Of a stretch of DNA of 64,000 nt, positions 33,909 to 42,100 are shown piece after piece. Every line of letters begins with the position of its first letter. The first letter of the stretch is position 1. A program made the translations under genes and the position numbers. Origin of the DNA: Affinundibacterium flavidum. GTDB lineage: Bacteria; Pseudomonadota; Gammaproteobacteria; Burkholderiales; Burkholderiaceae_D. Where the stretch lies: positions 19,266 to 83,265 of the forward strand of contig NZ_JACOGA010000021.1 of the NCBI RefSeq assembly GCF_014284175.1. The letters are read 5' to 3'. The notes below the pieces were generated by a model. It had not been told where the DNA came from. It saw nothing but the letters and a program-made list of their open reading frames with translations, and made no database searches.

Positions 33909-35555
33909 ATGCTGCGTACGCTTGCTATTCGTGATTTTGTTATCGTTGATGCGATAGAACTTGAATTTTCTGCTGGCTTTACCGTGTTCACCGGAGAAAC
34001 TGGTGCAGGTAAGTCTATCTTGATTGATGCGCTCGCATTAACTTTGGGTGGGCGTGGTGATGCCAGCATGGTCAGGGAAGGCGCGCAAAAAGCTGATATT
34101 TCCGCCGAATTTTCCTGCAATCTTGCGACCACGAATTGGTTAGCGGAACATGACTTTAGCGCCGAAGATGATCAACTTTTGATCCGTCGGGTCATCGATA
34201 ATGCCGGACGTTCTAAAGCCTACATCAATGGCATCAACGCGACCGCAGCACAGCTCCGAGAGTTGGGTGAATTGTTGGTCGACATCCACGGCCAACACGC
34301 CCATCAATCTTTATTGAAAAGTGAAGCGCAAAGAAATCTATTGGATATGCAAGGTGGTCTACAAACCCTGACTAGCGAACTTGGTCGCAAATATAAGCAC
34401 TGGCGCAATCTGGCAAAACAAAGAGAAGAATTTGAACAGAATGCCAAAAACATTTTGCAAGAACGTCAGCGCCTGGAATGGCAAGTTGGTGAACTCGACA
34501 AATTGCAACTCAAAAAAGGTGAATGGGACGAAATTACCCAAGAACACAGCCGTTTAGCACATGCCGCGAGCTTATTAGAAGGCGCGCAAGAGGCTGCGGA
34601 TACGATTTCCGAATCAGACCATCCTGTGTTGTCACAAGTCTCTGCGCTCTTGCAAAAATTGAGCAGATTAGAAGAATTTGATAGCAAACTCAAACCGATT
34701 ATCGAGTCTTTGGAATCCGCCCGAATTAATTTACAAGAATGTGCTTATGCCCTAAATGATTATTTAGGTCGAGTCGAACTCGATCCAGCCCGGTTACGAC
34801 AGGTGGAACAGCGGGTCGAAACTCTGCACAGCACAGCGCGACGTTTTCATGTAGAACCAGAAGGCTTGATCAGTGAGCTAGAAAATTTGCAGCAGCAACT
34901 TGAACAATTATCTGGCGCATCCGACATAGATTCTCTCAAAAAACAAGAAGAACTGGCACTGCAAGCCTATCTGAAAGACGCACATACTCTCGGCGAAAAA
35001 CGTCAGACTATTGCTCGCGATTTGGGCAATGCGGTAAGTACTGCGATGCAAGATCTAAGTATGGCAGGTGGACGTTTTGCAATTGACTTAGTCGCATGCG
35101 AACCAAGTTCAACTGGGTTAGAAAATATAGAATTCATGGTCGCCGGCCATGCGGGTGTGCAATTACGCCCACTCGCCAAAGTCGCATCAGGTGGCGAATT
35201 AGCACGAATTTCCTTAGCGATTTCTGTCATTACTTCCTGTGCAACGGCGACCCCAACTTTAATTTTTGACGAAGTCGATAGTGGCATCGGCGGCGGTGTC
35301 GCCGAAGTAGTCGGACGATTGCTTAAACGTTTGGGACAAGACCGCCAAGTATTGTGCGTGACCCATTTACCGCAGGTCGCGAGTCAAGGTAATCAACATT
35401 TTGAAGTCAGCAAGACGCAAGAAAACAACCAGACATTTTCACAAATTAACGCACTCGACAATAAGCAACGCGTGGAAGAAATCGCCCGTATGTTGGGTGG
35501 TTTAGAAATAACGGCGACCACCCGCAAACATGCGCGTGAGTTACTTGCCCTATGA
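33909..35555 (+). CDS. recN: DNA repair protein RecN
   Basis: SMC-like ATPase in double-strand-break repair. I start at MLRTLAIRDFVIVDAIELEF, which is the family N-terminus; a longer frame from 33825 is improbable. The result is 548 residues. Walker A is FTGETGAGKSILIDAL near residue 30; the middle is a coiled coil broken by a central hinge (residues about 160-350); the ABC signature lies at VASGGELARISLAIS, and Walker B at TLIFDEVDSGIGGG. A run of GAAGTTATGAAGT-type repeats (35552-35590) lies just after the stop. It is followed by hemH after 69 bases. Confidence 0.96.
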   Translation: MLRTLAIRDFVIVDAIELEFSAGFTVFTGETGAGKSILIDALALTLGGRGDASMVREGAQKADISAEFSCNLATTNWLAEHDFSAEDDQLLIRRVIDNAGRSKAYINGINATAAQLRELGELLVDIHGQHAHQSLLKSEAQRNLLDMQGGLQTLTSELGRKYKHWRNLAKQREEFEQNAKNILQERQRLEWQVGELDKLQLKKGEWDEITQEHSRLAHAASLLEGAQEAADTISESDHPVLSQVSALLQKLSRLEEFDSKLKPIIESLESARINLQECAYALNDYLGRVELDPARLRQVEQRVETLHSTARRFHVEPEGLISELENLQQQLEQLSGASDIDSLKKQEELALQAYLKDAHTLGEKRQTIARDLGNAVSTAMQDLSMAGGRFAIDLVACEPSSTGLENIEFMVAGHAGVQLRPLAKVASGGELARISLAISVITSCATATPTLIFDEVDSGIGGGVAEVVGRLLKRLGQDRQVLCVTHLPQVASQGNQHFEVSKTQENNQTFSQINALDNKQRVEEIARMLGGLEITATTRKHARELLAL

Positions 35556-35624
35556 AGTTATGAAGTTGCGAAGTCATGAAGTTATGAAGTCGCACTTACT
35601 AAATTTAAAGACTGAAAGAACAGC

Positions 35625-36731
35625 ATGGCATTTCTCAAAGAACCTGATTATTCACACGGTAAATTAGTAAAAACAGCGGTCGTCTTAATTAACCTTGGTA
35701 CACCTGATGCGCCAACCGCTAGTGCTGTCAAACGTTACCTCAAACAATTTTTGTGGGATCAACGCGTCGTTGAAATTCCGCGTGCAGTCTGGTGGTTAAT
35801 TTTAAACCTGATCATTCTGCCTTTTCGCTCCAAGAAATCAGCTGAGAAATATGCTTCTATCTGGACGAATGATGGCTCGCCTTTGCTGGTTCATACGCGT
35901 AAGCAAGCACTGTTACTGAAGGGCTATCTGGGTGAACGCGGGCACGAAGTCAATGTTGTGCACGCAATGCGTTATGGCTCCCCATCTATTCCTGACGTAT
36001 TAAATCAACTCAAAACGGAGGGCTATGATCGCATCTTAATTTTGCCAGCCTATCCACAATATTCTGCGACCACTACGGCATCGAACTTCGACGCCATTAC
36101 ACAGCACTATCAACAAACGCGAAATATACCTGAGCTCCGTTTTATCAAGCATTACCATGATCACCCAGCGTATATACAAGCGCTGAAAAATTCTATTTTG
36201 CACGCATGGGAAAGAAATGGCCGGCCAGAAAAATTAGTCATGAGTTTTCATGGCTTGCCAAAAGCGTTTTTATTGCGCGGCGACCCTTATCATTGCGAAT
36301 GCTATAAGACGGCACGCCTGCTCGCAGAACAATTAGGTTTGGGCAAGGACGACTACGTTGTGACTTTCCAATCGCGTTTGGGTCGAGCAGAATGGTTGCA
36401 GCCTTATACCGAACCAACTGTACAAGCATTAGCAAAGCAAGGCATCAAACGTATTGATGTCGTTTGCCCTGGCTTTTTGGCAGATTGTTTAGAAACCTTA
36501 GAAGAAATCGCGATGGAGGTTCGACAAGCCTTCTTAACCGCTGGCGGCCAAACTTTTAACTACATTCCCTGCCTAAATGAATCACCTGACGGCTTGCGCG
36601 CATTAGCAGAAATCAGTGAGCAACATTTAATAGGCTGGCCAACTATGATAACTGCCAGCATGCGTGAACAAGAAAAACAGCAAGCACTGCTCAGTCGTGC
36701 TGAAGCCAAACGCGTGGGCGCGGAACAATAA
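35625..36731 (+). CDS. hemH: Ferrochelatase
   Basis: Inserts Fe2+ into protoporphyrin IX, the last step of haem synthesis; peripheral inner-membrane enzyme. The 368 residues show KTAVVLINLGTPDAPTASAVKRYLKQFLWDQRVVE at the start (the LxNLGTPxxP hallmark). The metal-binding histidine is in LVMSFHGLPKAFLLRGDPYHCECYKTARLLAEQLG, and the C-terminal glutamate is in CPGFLADCLETLEEIAMEV. Everything expected is present. It overlaps no gene and is followed by apaH only 7 bases after its stop, suggesting cotranscription with it and with recN. Confidence 0.97.
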   Translation: MAFLKEPDYSHGKLVKTAVVLINLGTPDAPTASAVKRYLKQFLWDQRVVEIPRAVWWLILNLIILPFRSKKSAEKYASIWTNDGSPLLVHTRKQALLLKGYLGERGHEVNVVHAMRYGSPSIPDVLNQLKTEGYDRILILPAYPQYSATTTASNFDAITQHYQQTRNIPELRFIKHYHDHPAYIQALKNSILHAWERNGRPEKLVMSFHGLPKAFLLRGDPYHCECYKTARLLAEQLGLGKDDYVVTFQSRLGRAEWLQPYTEPTVQALAKQGIKRIDVVCPGFLADCLETLEEIAMEVRQAFLTAGGQTFNYIPCLNESPDGLRALAEISEQHLIGWPTMITASMREQEKQQALLSRAEAKRVGAEQ

Positions 36732-36738
36732 ATTCAAT

Positions 36739-37560
36739 ATGCAGAACACTTTTGTTATCGGCGACGTCCAAGGTTGCTACGATCAATTAGTCGAGTTGAT
36801 TGCTCAAATCGATGCCATCGATCCACAGGCACGATTACTATTTGCCGGTGATCTGGTAAATCGCGGACCTCAATCTTTACAAACGCTGCGTCTGGTAAAA
36901 AATCTGGGTGCACGTGCCGACACCGTATTGGGCAATCACGACTTACATTTGCTAGCAGTCGCCAATCACATTCGAACTTCGCATCGCAGTGACACGCTAG
37001 AGGCAATACTCGCAGCGGATGACTGCGCCGATTTATTAGATTGGTTGCGTCATCGACCACTAGCCATAGAAATCGGTCAGCATTTATTGGTTCACGCTGG
37101 CGTGTTCGCCAATTGGACTAAGTCCACCACTCTGCAATTTGCACATGAAGTTGAAACCCAATTGCGCAGTGACGACTATGTCTCAATACTCAACACGATG
37201 TATGGCAACACACCAACGCAGTGGAACAAGGACTTAGAAGGTGCAGAACGTCTGCGCTGCATCATCAATGGTTTAACCCGTATGCGCTTTTGCCACGCCG
37301 ATGGCAGTATGGATTTTGATTTAAAAGAAGGTGCAGCGAATGCGCCTGAACATCTGACACCTTGGTTCGATGTAGAGTCACGCGAAACGCAAGATTGCAT
37401 AGTGATCTTTGGGCATTGGTCAACCTTGGGACTGCTGCTGCGCGACAATCTGATCAGTCTGGATACTGGATGTGTGTGGGGTGGAAAACTGACGGCAGTG
37501 CGTTTAGAAGATCGTTTAGTCGTGCAAGTCGATAGCCCGCAACATCAATCTCCATTTTAA
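36739..37560 (+). CDS. apaH: Symmetrical diadenosine tetraphosphatase
   Basis: Hydrolyses Ap4A and related alarmones to ADP; also removes Np4 caps from RNA in E. coli (family knowledge). The 273 residues start MQNTFVIGDVQGCYDQL, the metallophosphatase GDVxGxxxxL, then LFAGDLVNRGPQSLQTLRLV and VLGNHDLHLLAVAN; later HVHAG-type motif LLVHAGVFANW and the final IFGHWSTLGLLLRDNLISLDTGCVWGGKLTAVRL. The frame could be extended into hemH to 36664, but this ATG is the family start and sits 7 bases after the hemH stop. Convergent with plsC. Confidence 0.96.
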   Translation: MQNTFVIGDVQGCYDQLVELIAQIDAIDPQARLLFAGDLVNRGPQSLQTLRLVKNLGARADTVLGNHDLHLLAVANHIRTSHRSDTLEAILAADDCADLLDWLRHRPLAIEIGQHLLVHAGVFANWTKSTTLQFAHEVETQLRSDDYVSILNTMYGNTPTQWNKDLEGAERLRCIINGLTRMRFCHADGSMDFDLKEGAANAPEHLTPWFDVESRETQDCIVIFGHWSTLGLLLRDNLISLDTGCVWGGKLTAVRLEDRLVVQVDSPQHQSPF

Positions 37561-37590
37561 TTCTCGACGATTATAATTCTCGACGATCAT
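37559..37590. repeat. 16-bp tandem duplication between convergent genes
   Basis: AATTCTCGACGATTAT is followed directly by AATTCTCGACGATCAT, one mismatch. It spans the apaH and plsC stop codons. Confidence 0.7.
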
Positions 37591-38321
37591 AATTTAACGC
37601 CCAAAGCATCCGCCACTGCCTCTCTTGCAACTTGCGCGACTTCTCTGCGATGTGCACCATCAGTGGAAATCATTGGCAGTTGTATCAATTCAGCGATCAT
37701 TGCTTCTGATTGCAAAATCAATCGCATACTTTCTGCAAATGTCATCTCACCGATGAAGTCTGCCGCGGGATGCAATTCTCCTTTTGCGTCAACGTAACGC
37801 ACAGCAAATGGCAAAATCGGCACCTGAGCTTCAATCGCAGCTTCGAACAAGTTCGCATGAAATGGCAATACGCCGCCCTGTGCACCCGTGGTGCCTTCTG
37901 GAAAAAAAGCAATGCGCTTATTGTCTCGCAATTGATGCACCAGACCTTCATAAATACGGCGCACTTCTCGTTGCTTGCCGCGAGCCAAGAAGATGGTTCC
38001 GGCTTGAGCACTGAGCCAACCTGCAATAGGCCAGCTGCGGATATCGGCTTTAGCCACGAAGTGACAAGCTTGCCACGAGTTAATTACAAAAATATCCAGC
38101 CACGATACGTGATTGGCAATAATTAATGCATGTTCAGGAATTTGCCCGCCACTTTGATCAAGCAATTTCACTTTGACTTTGCATAAAGCGAGCAACTGAA
38201 ATGACCAACGTTTAACCAAAGCCTCGCGCTTCGCCGCAGCAATAAATGGAAAGATAAACGCACAGGTCAAAACACCAACAAATACATGCAAAAGTACACG
38301 GGCAAATCGCAATTTAGGCAT
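37587..38321 (-). CDS. plsC: 1-acyl-sn-glycerol-3-phosphate acyltransferase
   Basis: Makes phosphatidic acid in phospholipid synthesis. 244 residues with an N-terminal membrane anchor (LLHVFVGVLTCAFIFPFIAA). The catalytic block HxxxxD is IANHVSWLDIFVIN near residue 72; block II/III is FFPEGTTGAQGGVLPFHANLFEAA, where EGTT and the arginine/lysine-binding loop sit, and block IV is VPILPFAVRYVD. Length and layout match PlsC of betaproteobacteria. It follows pyrC' on the same strand, but a strong terminator lies between them, so it likely has its own promoter. Confidence 0.93.
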   Translation of the reverse strand: MPKLRFARVLLHVFVGVLTCAFIFPFIAAAKREALVKRWSFQLLALCKVKVKLLDQSGGQIPEHALIIANHVSWLDIFVINSWQACHFVAKADIRSWPIAGWLSAQAGTIFLARGKQREVRRIYEGLVHQLRDNKRIAFFPEGTTGAQGGVLPFHANLFEAAIEAQVPILPFAVRYVDAKGELHPAADFIGEMTFAESMRLILQSEAMIAELIQLPMISTDGAHRREVAQVAREAVADALGVKL

Positions 38322-38375
38322 GCATCACCAAACAGAAGAATAATAAAAATAAATACGCAAATTCGGGCAATAAAA

Positions 38376-38403
38376 ATCCCTCAAGCTATTCAACTTGAGG
38401 GAT
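38376..38403 (-). terminator. Rho-independent terminator of the pyr operon
   Basis: A perfect 10-bp stem ATCCCTCAAG/CTTGAGGGAT with an 8-base loop and, on the minus strand, a following TTTTTATTG. It sits 15 bases after the pyrC' stop codon, separating it from plsC. Confidence 0.9.
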
Positions 38404-38417
38404 GAGAGCGAACACAA

Positions 38418-39701
38418 TTACAGAGAGCTATATGCAAGGCGACCATGCACGATCGTCGCTTTTACGACTGCTGGCAATTCATAACCTAGGAATGGCGTAT
38501 GTTTGCCTTGACTGACTAAAGCATCTGCCCGCACTGCCCAGCGTGCAGTCGGATCAAACACGCATATGTCAGCAGCTTCACCGACTTTGATCTGACCACA
38601 TGGCAATCCCACTAAAGCCGCCGGGTCACGCGTAATTTTAGCAAGGGCTTGTCCCAGGCTGATCGCACCACGACTGTCATCTGACCATTTCACCGCCAAT
38701 GACAACAATAATTCTAGACCAGTTGCACCTGCTGAAGCCTCTGCAAACGGCAGCGCTTTCTCATCATCGTCAACTGGGGTGTGATCGGAGCAAATCGCAT
38801 CTACCGTACCATCGGCCAAGGCTGCCAAAATCGCATCTCTATCACGCTGACTACGTAATGGAGGGGTTAAACGCGCGTTTGAATCAAAGTAACCAATATC
38901 AGTATCGGTCAAATGAACGTGGTGAATGCCTACATCACACGTTAACGGCAGGCCTTCCTTTTTCGCCTGACGAATTAACTCCAAACCAGCGGCAGAAGAA
39001 ATTCGGCATAAATGAACACGAGCGCCAGTCGCCCGCATCAATTCAAACAAGGTGTGCATCGCGATGGTTTCTGCCATCACTGGCACACCCGATAAGCCAA
39101 GACGCGACGCTAACGGACCACTATGGGCAACTCCACCTTTACCGACAAAAGCATCTTGTGGACGCAGCCAGACTGTGTAACCGAAAGTCGCTGCATAAGA
39201 CAGCGCACGTTGCAGTACATTTGTGTCGACGATGGGTTCTTCGGCTTGCGAGAAACCGACGCAACCCGCTTCCGTCAATGCTGCCATTTCCGTCAGATTT
39301 TGACCATGCAGGCCGACTGTCAATGCGCCTAATGGATAAACATTGGCCTTGTGCTGCATCTTGGCTCGCTGCTTTAACATTTCGACCAAACCAGCTTCAT
39401 CGAGCACGGGATCAGTATCTGGCGGACACACCAAACTGGTCACACCACCACGCATCGCTGCCTGCAATTCTGATTCCAAAGTCGCTTTATATTCAAACCC
39501 AGGTTCGCGCAATCGTGCGCTCAAATCGACTAAGCCTGGAGTCACGACTAAACCGCTGGCATCAATCATATGTGCCGCGACAAAGTCCGCAGGCGCATTT
39601 CCAATTGCTGCAATTTTCCCTGCGCTGACAAACACATCCTTAACTTCATCCAAGCCACTCGCCGGATCGATCACACGGCCGTTTTTAATATGAAGATTCA
39701 T
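38418..39701 (-). CDS. pyrC: Dihydroorotase-like protein PyrC' (non-catalytic)
   Basis: Dihydroorotase homologue of 427 residues adjoining pyrB. An active dihydroorotase has HxH near GLVD as in DxHxHLREPG; here it reads GLVDLSARLREPG, with serine at residue 61 and arginine at residue 63 in place of both histidines. A metal centre is therefore unlikely. Later positions are mixed: CDVGIHHVHLTDTDI keeps histidines, and AICSDHTPVDDDEKALPFAEASAGATGLE keeps the aspartate. In Pseudomonas the inactive PyrC' is needed to assemble an active PyrB dodecamer (established knowledge), and I infer the same here. A true dihydroorotase should exist elsewhere in the genome. It starts 53 bases after pyrB. Confidence 0.93.
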   Translation of the reverse strand: MNLHIKNGRVIDPASGLDEVKDVFVSAGKIAAIGNAPADFVAAHMIDASGLVVTPGLVDLSARLREPGFEYKATLESELQAAMRGGVTSLVCPPDTDPVLDEAGLVEMLKQRAKMQHKANVYPLGALTVGLHGQNLTEMAALTEAGCVGFSQAEEPIVDTNVLQRALSYAATFGYTVWLRPQDAFVGKGGVAHSGPLASRLGLSGVPVMAETIAMHTLFELMRATGARVHLCRISSAAGLELIRQAKKEGLPLTCDVGIHHVHLTDTDIGYFDSNARLTPPLRSQRDRDAILAALADGTVDAICSDHTPVDDDEKALPFAEASAGATGLELLLSLAVKWSDDSRGAISLGQALAKITRDPAALVGLPCGQIKVGEAADICVFDPTARWAVRADALVSQGKHTPFLGYELPAVVKATIVHGRLAYSSL

Positions 39702-39754
39702 TTAAGTTCTTTCCGAAATTTCTATTCTTAACTTGAGCTGGTGGGATTGCTAAT

Positions 39755-40723
39755 TCAGGCATTGCTGCCAGAAACAATACTCATCACCGCCATCCGCACT
39801 GCAATCCCAAACGTCACTTGTGACAGGATCACCGCTTGTGGCCCATCGGCGACAGCGGAATCAATTTCTACACCACGGTTCATCGGTCCCGGATGCATGA
39901 CGATCGCATCTGGCTTGGCTAAAGCTAAGCGCTCTGGCGTCAAGCCATATTGTTTGAAATATTCCTGTGTGGAAGGCAATAAGGCACCGTTCATACGTTC
40001 ATTTTGCAAACGCAACATGATGACTACATCGACGCCCTTTAAGCCTTCGTTCATGTTCGTGAAAACACGCACACCCATTTGCTCCAAACCACCCGGCAAT
40101 AATGTACGTGGACCGATCACGCGCACTTCAGCCGCACCTAAAGTCGTCAATGCGTGGATATCAGAACGGGCAACACGGCTATGTAAAACGTCACCCACAA
40201 TTGCCACGGTCAGATTACTGAAGTCCTTTTTATAGTGACGTATCGTGTACATATCCAACAAACCTTGCGTTGGATGTTCGTGGCGTCCGTCACCGGCATT
40301 TACCACGTGGACGTGATGTTGCTTGGTATCGTTTAAATGTTGTGCAAGCAGGAATGGTGCACCAGAAGTCGCATGACGAACGACAAACATGTCGGCATGC
40401 ATCGCCGCCAAATTGTCTATCGTATCGAGTAAAGATTCACCTTTGCTGGCGCTCGATGCTGCGATGTTCAAATTGATGACATCGGCAGACAAGCGCTTGG
40501 CTGCAATTTCGAAGGTAGTGCGAGTACGGGTAGAGTTTTCAAAAAACAGATTGAACACACTCTTACCATGCATCAAAGGCACTTTCTTAAGTTCGCGTTC
40601 ACCTATGCTGACGAACGAAGAAGCTGTATCCAGAATGTGGTTGATGATCGATTTTGGTAAACCATCAATACCTAATAAGTGTTGTAATTCGCCGTTCTTA
40701 TTTAACTGTGGATTTTTCATCAT
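39755..40723 (-). CDS. pyrB: Aspartate carbamoyltransferase catalytic chain
   Basis: First committed step of pyrimidine synthesis: carbamoyl phosphate and aspartate to carbamoyl aspartate. 322 residues. Carbamoyl-phosphate site FFENSTRTRTTFEIAAKRL near residues 60-78 (STRTRT), HPTQGLLDMYTIRHY in the middle, and LRLQNERMNGALL (the aspartate loop with R, Q and E). The C-terminal HPGPMNRGVEIDSAVADGPQAVI is the hallmark. No pyrI is present, in line with the PyrB-PyrC' type complex. GAAGAG precedes the ATG-ATG. It follows ruvX by 86 bases. Confidence 0.97.
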   Translation of the reverse strand: MMKNPQLNKNGELQHLLGIDGLPKSIINHILDTASSFVSIGERELKKVPLMHGKSVFNLFFENSTRTRTTFEIAAKRLSADVINLNIAASSASKGESLLDTIDNLAAMHADMFVVRHATSGAPFLLAQHLNDTKQHHVHVVNAGDGRHEHPTQGLLDMYTIRHYKKDFSNLTVAIVGDVLHSRVARSDIHALTTLGAAEVRVIGPRTLLPGGLEQMGVRVFTNMNEGLKGVDVVIMLRLQNERMNGALLPSTQEYFKQYGLTPERLALAKPDAIVMHPGPMNRGVEIDSAVADGPQAVILSQVTFGIAVRMAVMSIVSGSNA

Positions 40724-40809
40724 TACTCTTCAAATTGTTTTAGAAGTTTCACATTGAATATTGGGGTTGTATGCTCGCTGCCTGTGCACAAGCATTTCAC
40801 ACGACCATT

Positions 40810-41217
40810 TCATGTCTGATCAAAATACTGCTGCAAAATCACTGCTGCCGCTTGATCATCAATTCTTTCACCCTGCTTGGCATGCAATACCGCTGACGAA
40901 TAACGTTCGTCCACCAGAGCAATCTTGACGCCATAACGTCCATGTAATTGATTCGCAAATCGTTGGCAGCGCACCGTCATTTCGTGCGCTACGCCGTCCT
41001 GGTGCATAGGCAAGCCGACCACACATAATGCCGGTTGCCATTCCTGAATCAAGCGCGCAATCACTTCAAATTTGCCATCATTACTCGGTGCATTAATGAT
41101 AGACAATGGCTGTGCTTGTCGAATCAAGGTATTGCCTACCGCAACACCTATGCGTTTCAAACCGAAATCAAAAGCTAATATGGTTCCGCTTATAGTGACC
41201 GTATCCACGCTCGTCAT
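40810..41217 (-). CDS. ruvX: Holliday junction resolvase RuvX / YqgF
   Basis: RNase H-fold nuclease also needed for 16S rRNA 5' processing in E. coli. 135 residues starting TISGTILAFDFGLKRIGVAVGN, where the first catalytic aspartate is in FDFG, LCVVGLPMHQDGVAHEMTVRCQRFANQL with the conserved glutamate, and VALVDERYSSAVLHAKQ (VDERxSSxxA). It overlaps yqgE by one base (TAATG), so the two are translationally coupled. It leads into pyrB-pyrC'; yqgE-yqgF-pyrR-pyrB type clusters are common in this lineage. Confidence 0.94.
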   Translation of the reverse strand: MTSVDTVTISGTILAFDFGLKRIGVAVGNTLIRQAQPLSIINAPSNDGKFEVIARLIQEWQPALCVVGLPMHQDGVAHEMTVRCQRFANQLHGRYGVKIALVDERYSSAVLHAKQGERIDDQAAAVILQQYFDQT

Positions 41218-41951
41218 TAAGCATGCCCTGCAACTGATGCTAGCATCAAGGGATCAAATCCCAGCAATTTCATCGCTGCATCAAAACGCTCTTCTACTGG
41301 CGTATCGAACATCACGCTCAAATCCGCAGGCACGGTCAGCCAGCCATTTGCTAAAATTTCTTGTTCTAGTTGCCCGGCATCCCAACCGGCATAACCTATG
41401 CTGAGCAACAGGCGTTGCGGTGCTTCACCAGCAGCAAGAGACTCTAAGATATCGCGCGAGGTAGTAAAAGAAATGTCCTCACTAACTTTCAGCGATGATG
41501 TAAATTTCCCTGCATTCGCATGCAGGACAAAACCACGATCACTTTGCACTGGACCACCAAACAATACCGGGCGTTGTCCTAATGGATGGGAATTAGGGAT
41601 AATCTCTAGTTGTAAATCGATACGATCAAACAACTCGGCAATCGTCATATCGGTAGGACGGTTAATCACCATACCCATCGCGCCACGCGAATTATGCTCA
41701 CACATATAAATCACGGTGCCGCCAAAAATAGGGTCAAGCATGCCGGGCATCGCAATGAGAAAATGATTGCTGAGATTGAGAGATTGCTCAGCAACTCCTG
41801 AACCTGAGTCTGAACCTGAATCTGAGTCTGAGGAGCTCATTTTGCGTTTAAGTGCGCGTTCTAAAGTTTCAGAAAAATCATCGCTGACGAGTTCAATTTC
41901 TTCATCATCAAAGTCGTCAACTGGGGAATGTAGGTTTTTTTGCTTCTTCAT
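41217..41951 (-). CDS. yqgE: YqgE/AlgH family protein with acidic N-terminal extension
   Basis: UPF0301 protein of unknown biochemical role; AlgH influences alginate expression in Pseudomonas. Usual length is about 185-195 residues; this frame is 244. The core starts near residue 58 at LSNHFLIAMPGMLDPIFGGTVIYMCEHNSRGAMGMVINRP (family signature). It ends at GFDPLMLASVAGHA. Before it come an acidic helix-like segment (DDFDDEEIELVSDDFSETL) and a serine/aspartate/glycine repeat SSSDSDSGSDSGSG encoded by a GAAxCTGA-type DNA repeat (41794-41836). An ATG at 41840 would give a more standard length; neither start has a good ribosome binding site. Confidence 0.88.
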   Translation of the reverse strand: MKKQKNLHSPVDDFDDEEIELVSDDFSETLERALKRKMSSSDSDSGSDSGSGVAEQSLNLSNHFLIAMPGMLDPIFGGTVIYMCEHNSRGAMGMVINRPTDMTIAELFDRIDLQLEIIPNSHPLGQRPVLFGGPVQSDRGFVLHANAGKFTSSLKVSEDISFTTSRDILESLAAGEAPQRLLLSIGYAGWDAGQLEQEILANGWLTVPADLSVMFDTPVEERFDAAMKLLGFDPLMLASVAGHA

Positions 41952-42100
41952 ACCCGTATTTTATCAGTTTTAGTGTGGTTTTATGATCTGTGATATGGTC
42001 TCGGGCTACCGAAAAAACCGATGTAAGAAGCGTTATTCCAAGTATATTGCAAAGATCTTACAAGCAAATACATCTAATTTTCACCACAAAATTTGAAAAT

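Noticed and set aside
38699..39628. 309-codon plus-strand frame
   Set aside because: It is antisense to pyrC', with no ribosome binding site and histidine/arginine/leucine-rich shadow composition.
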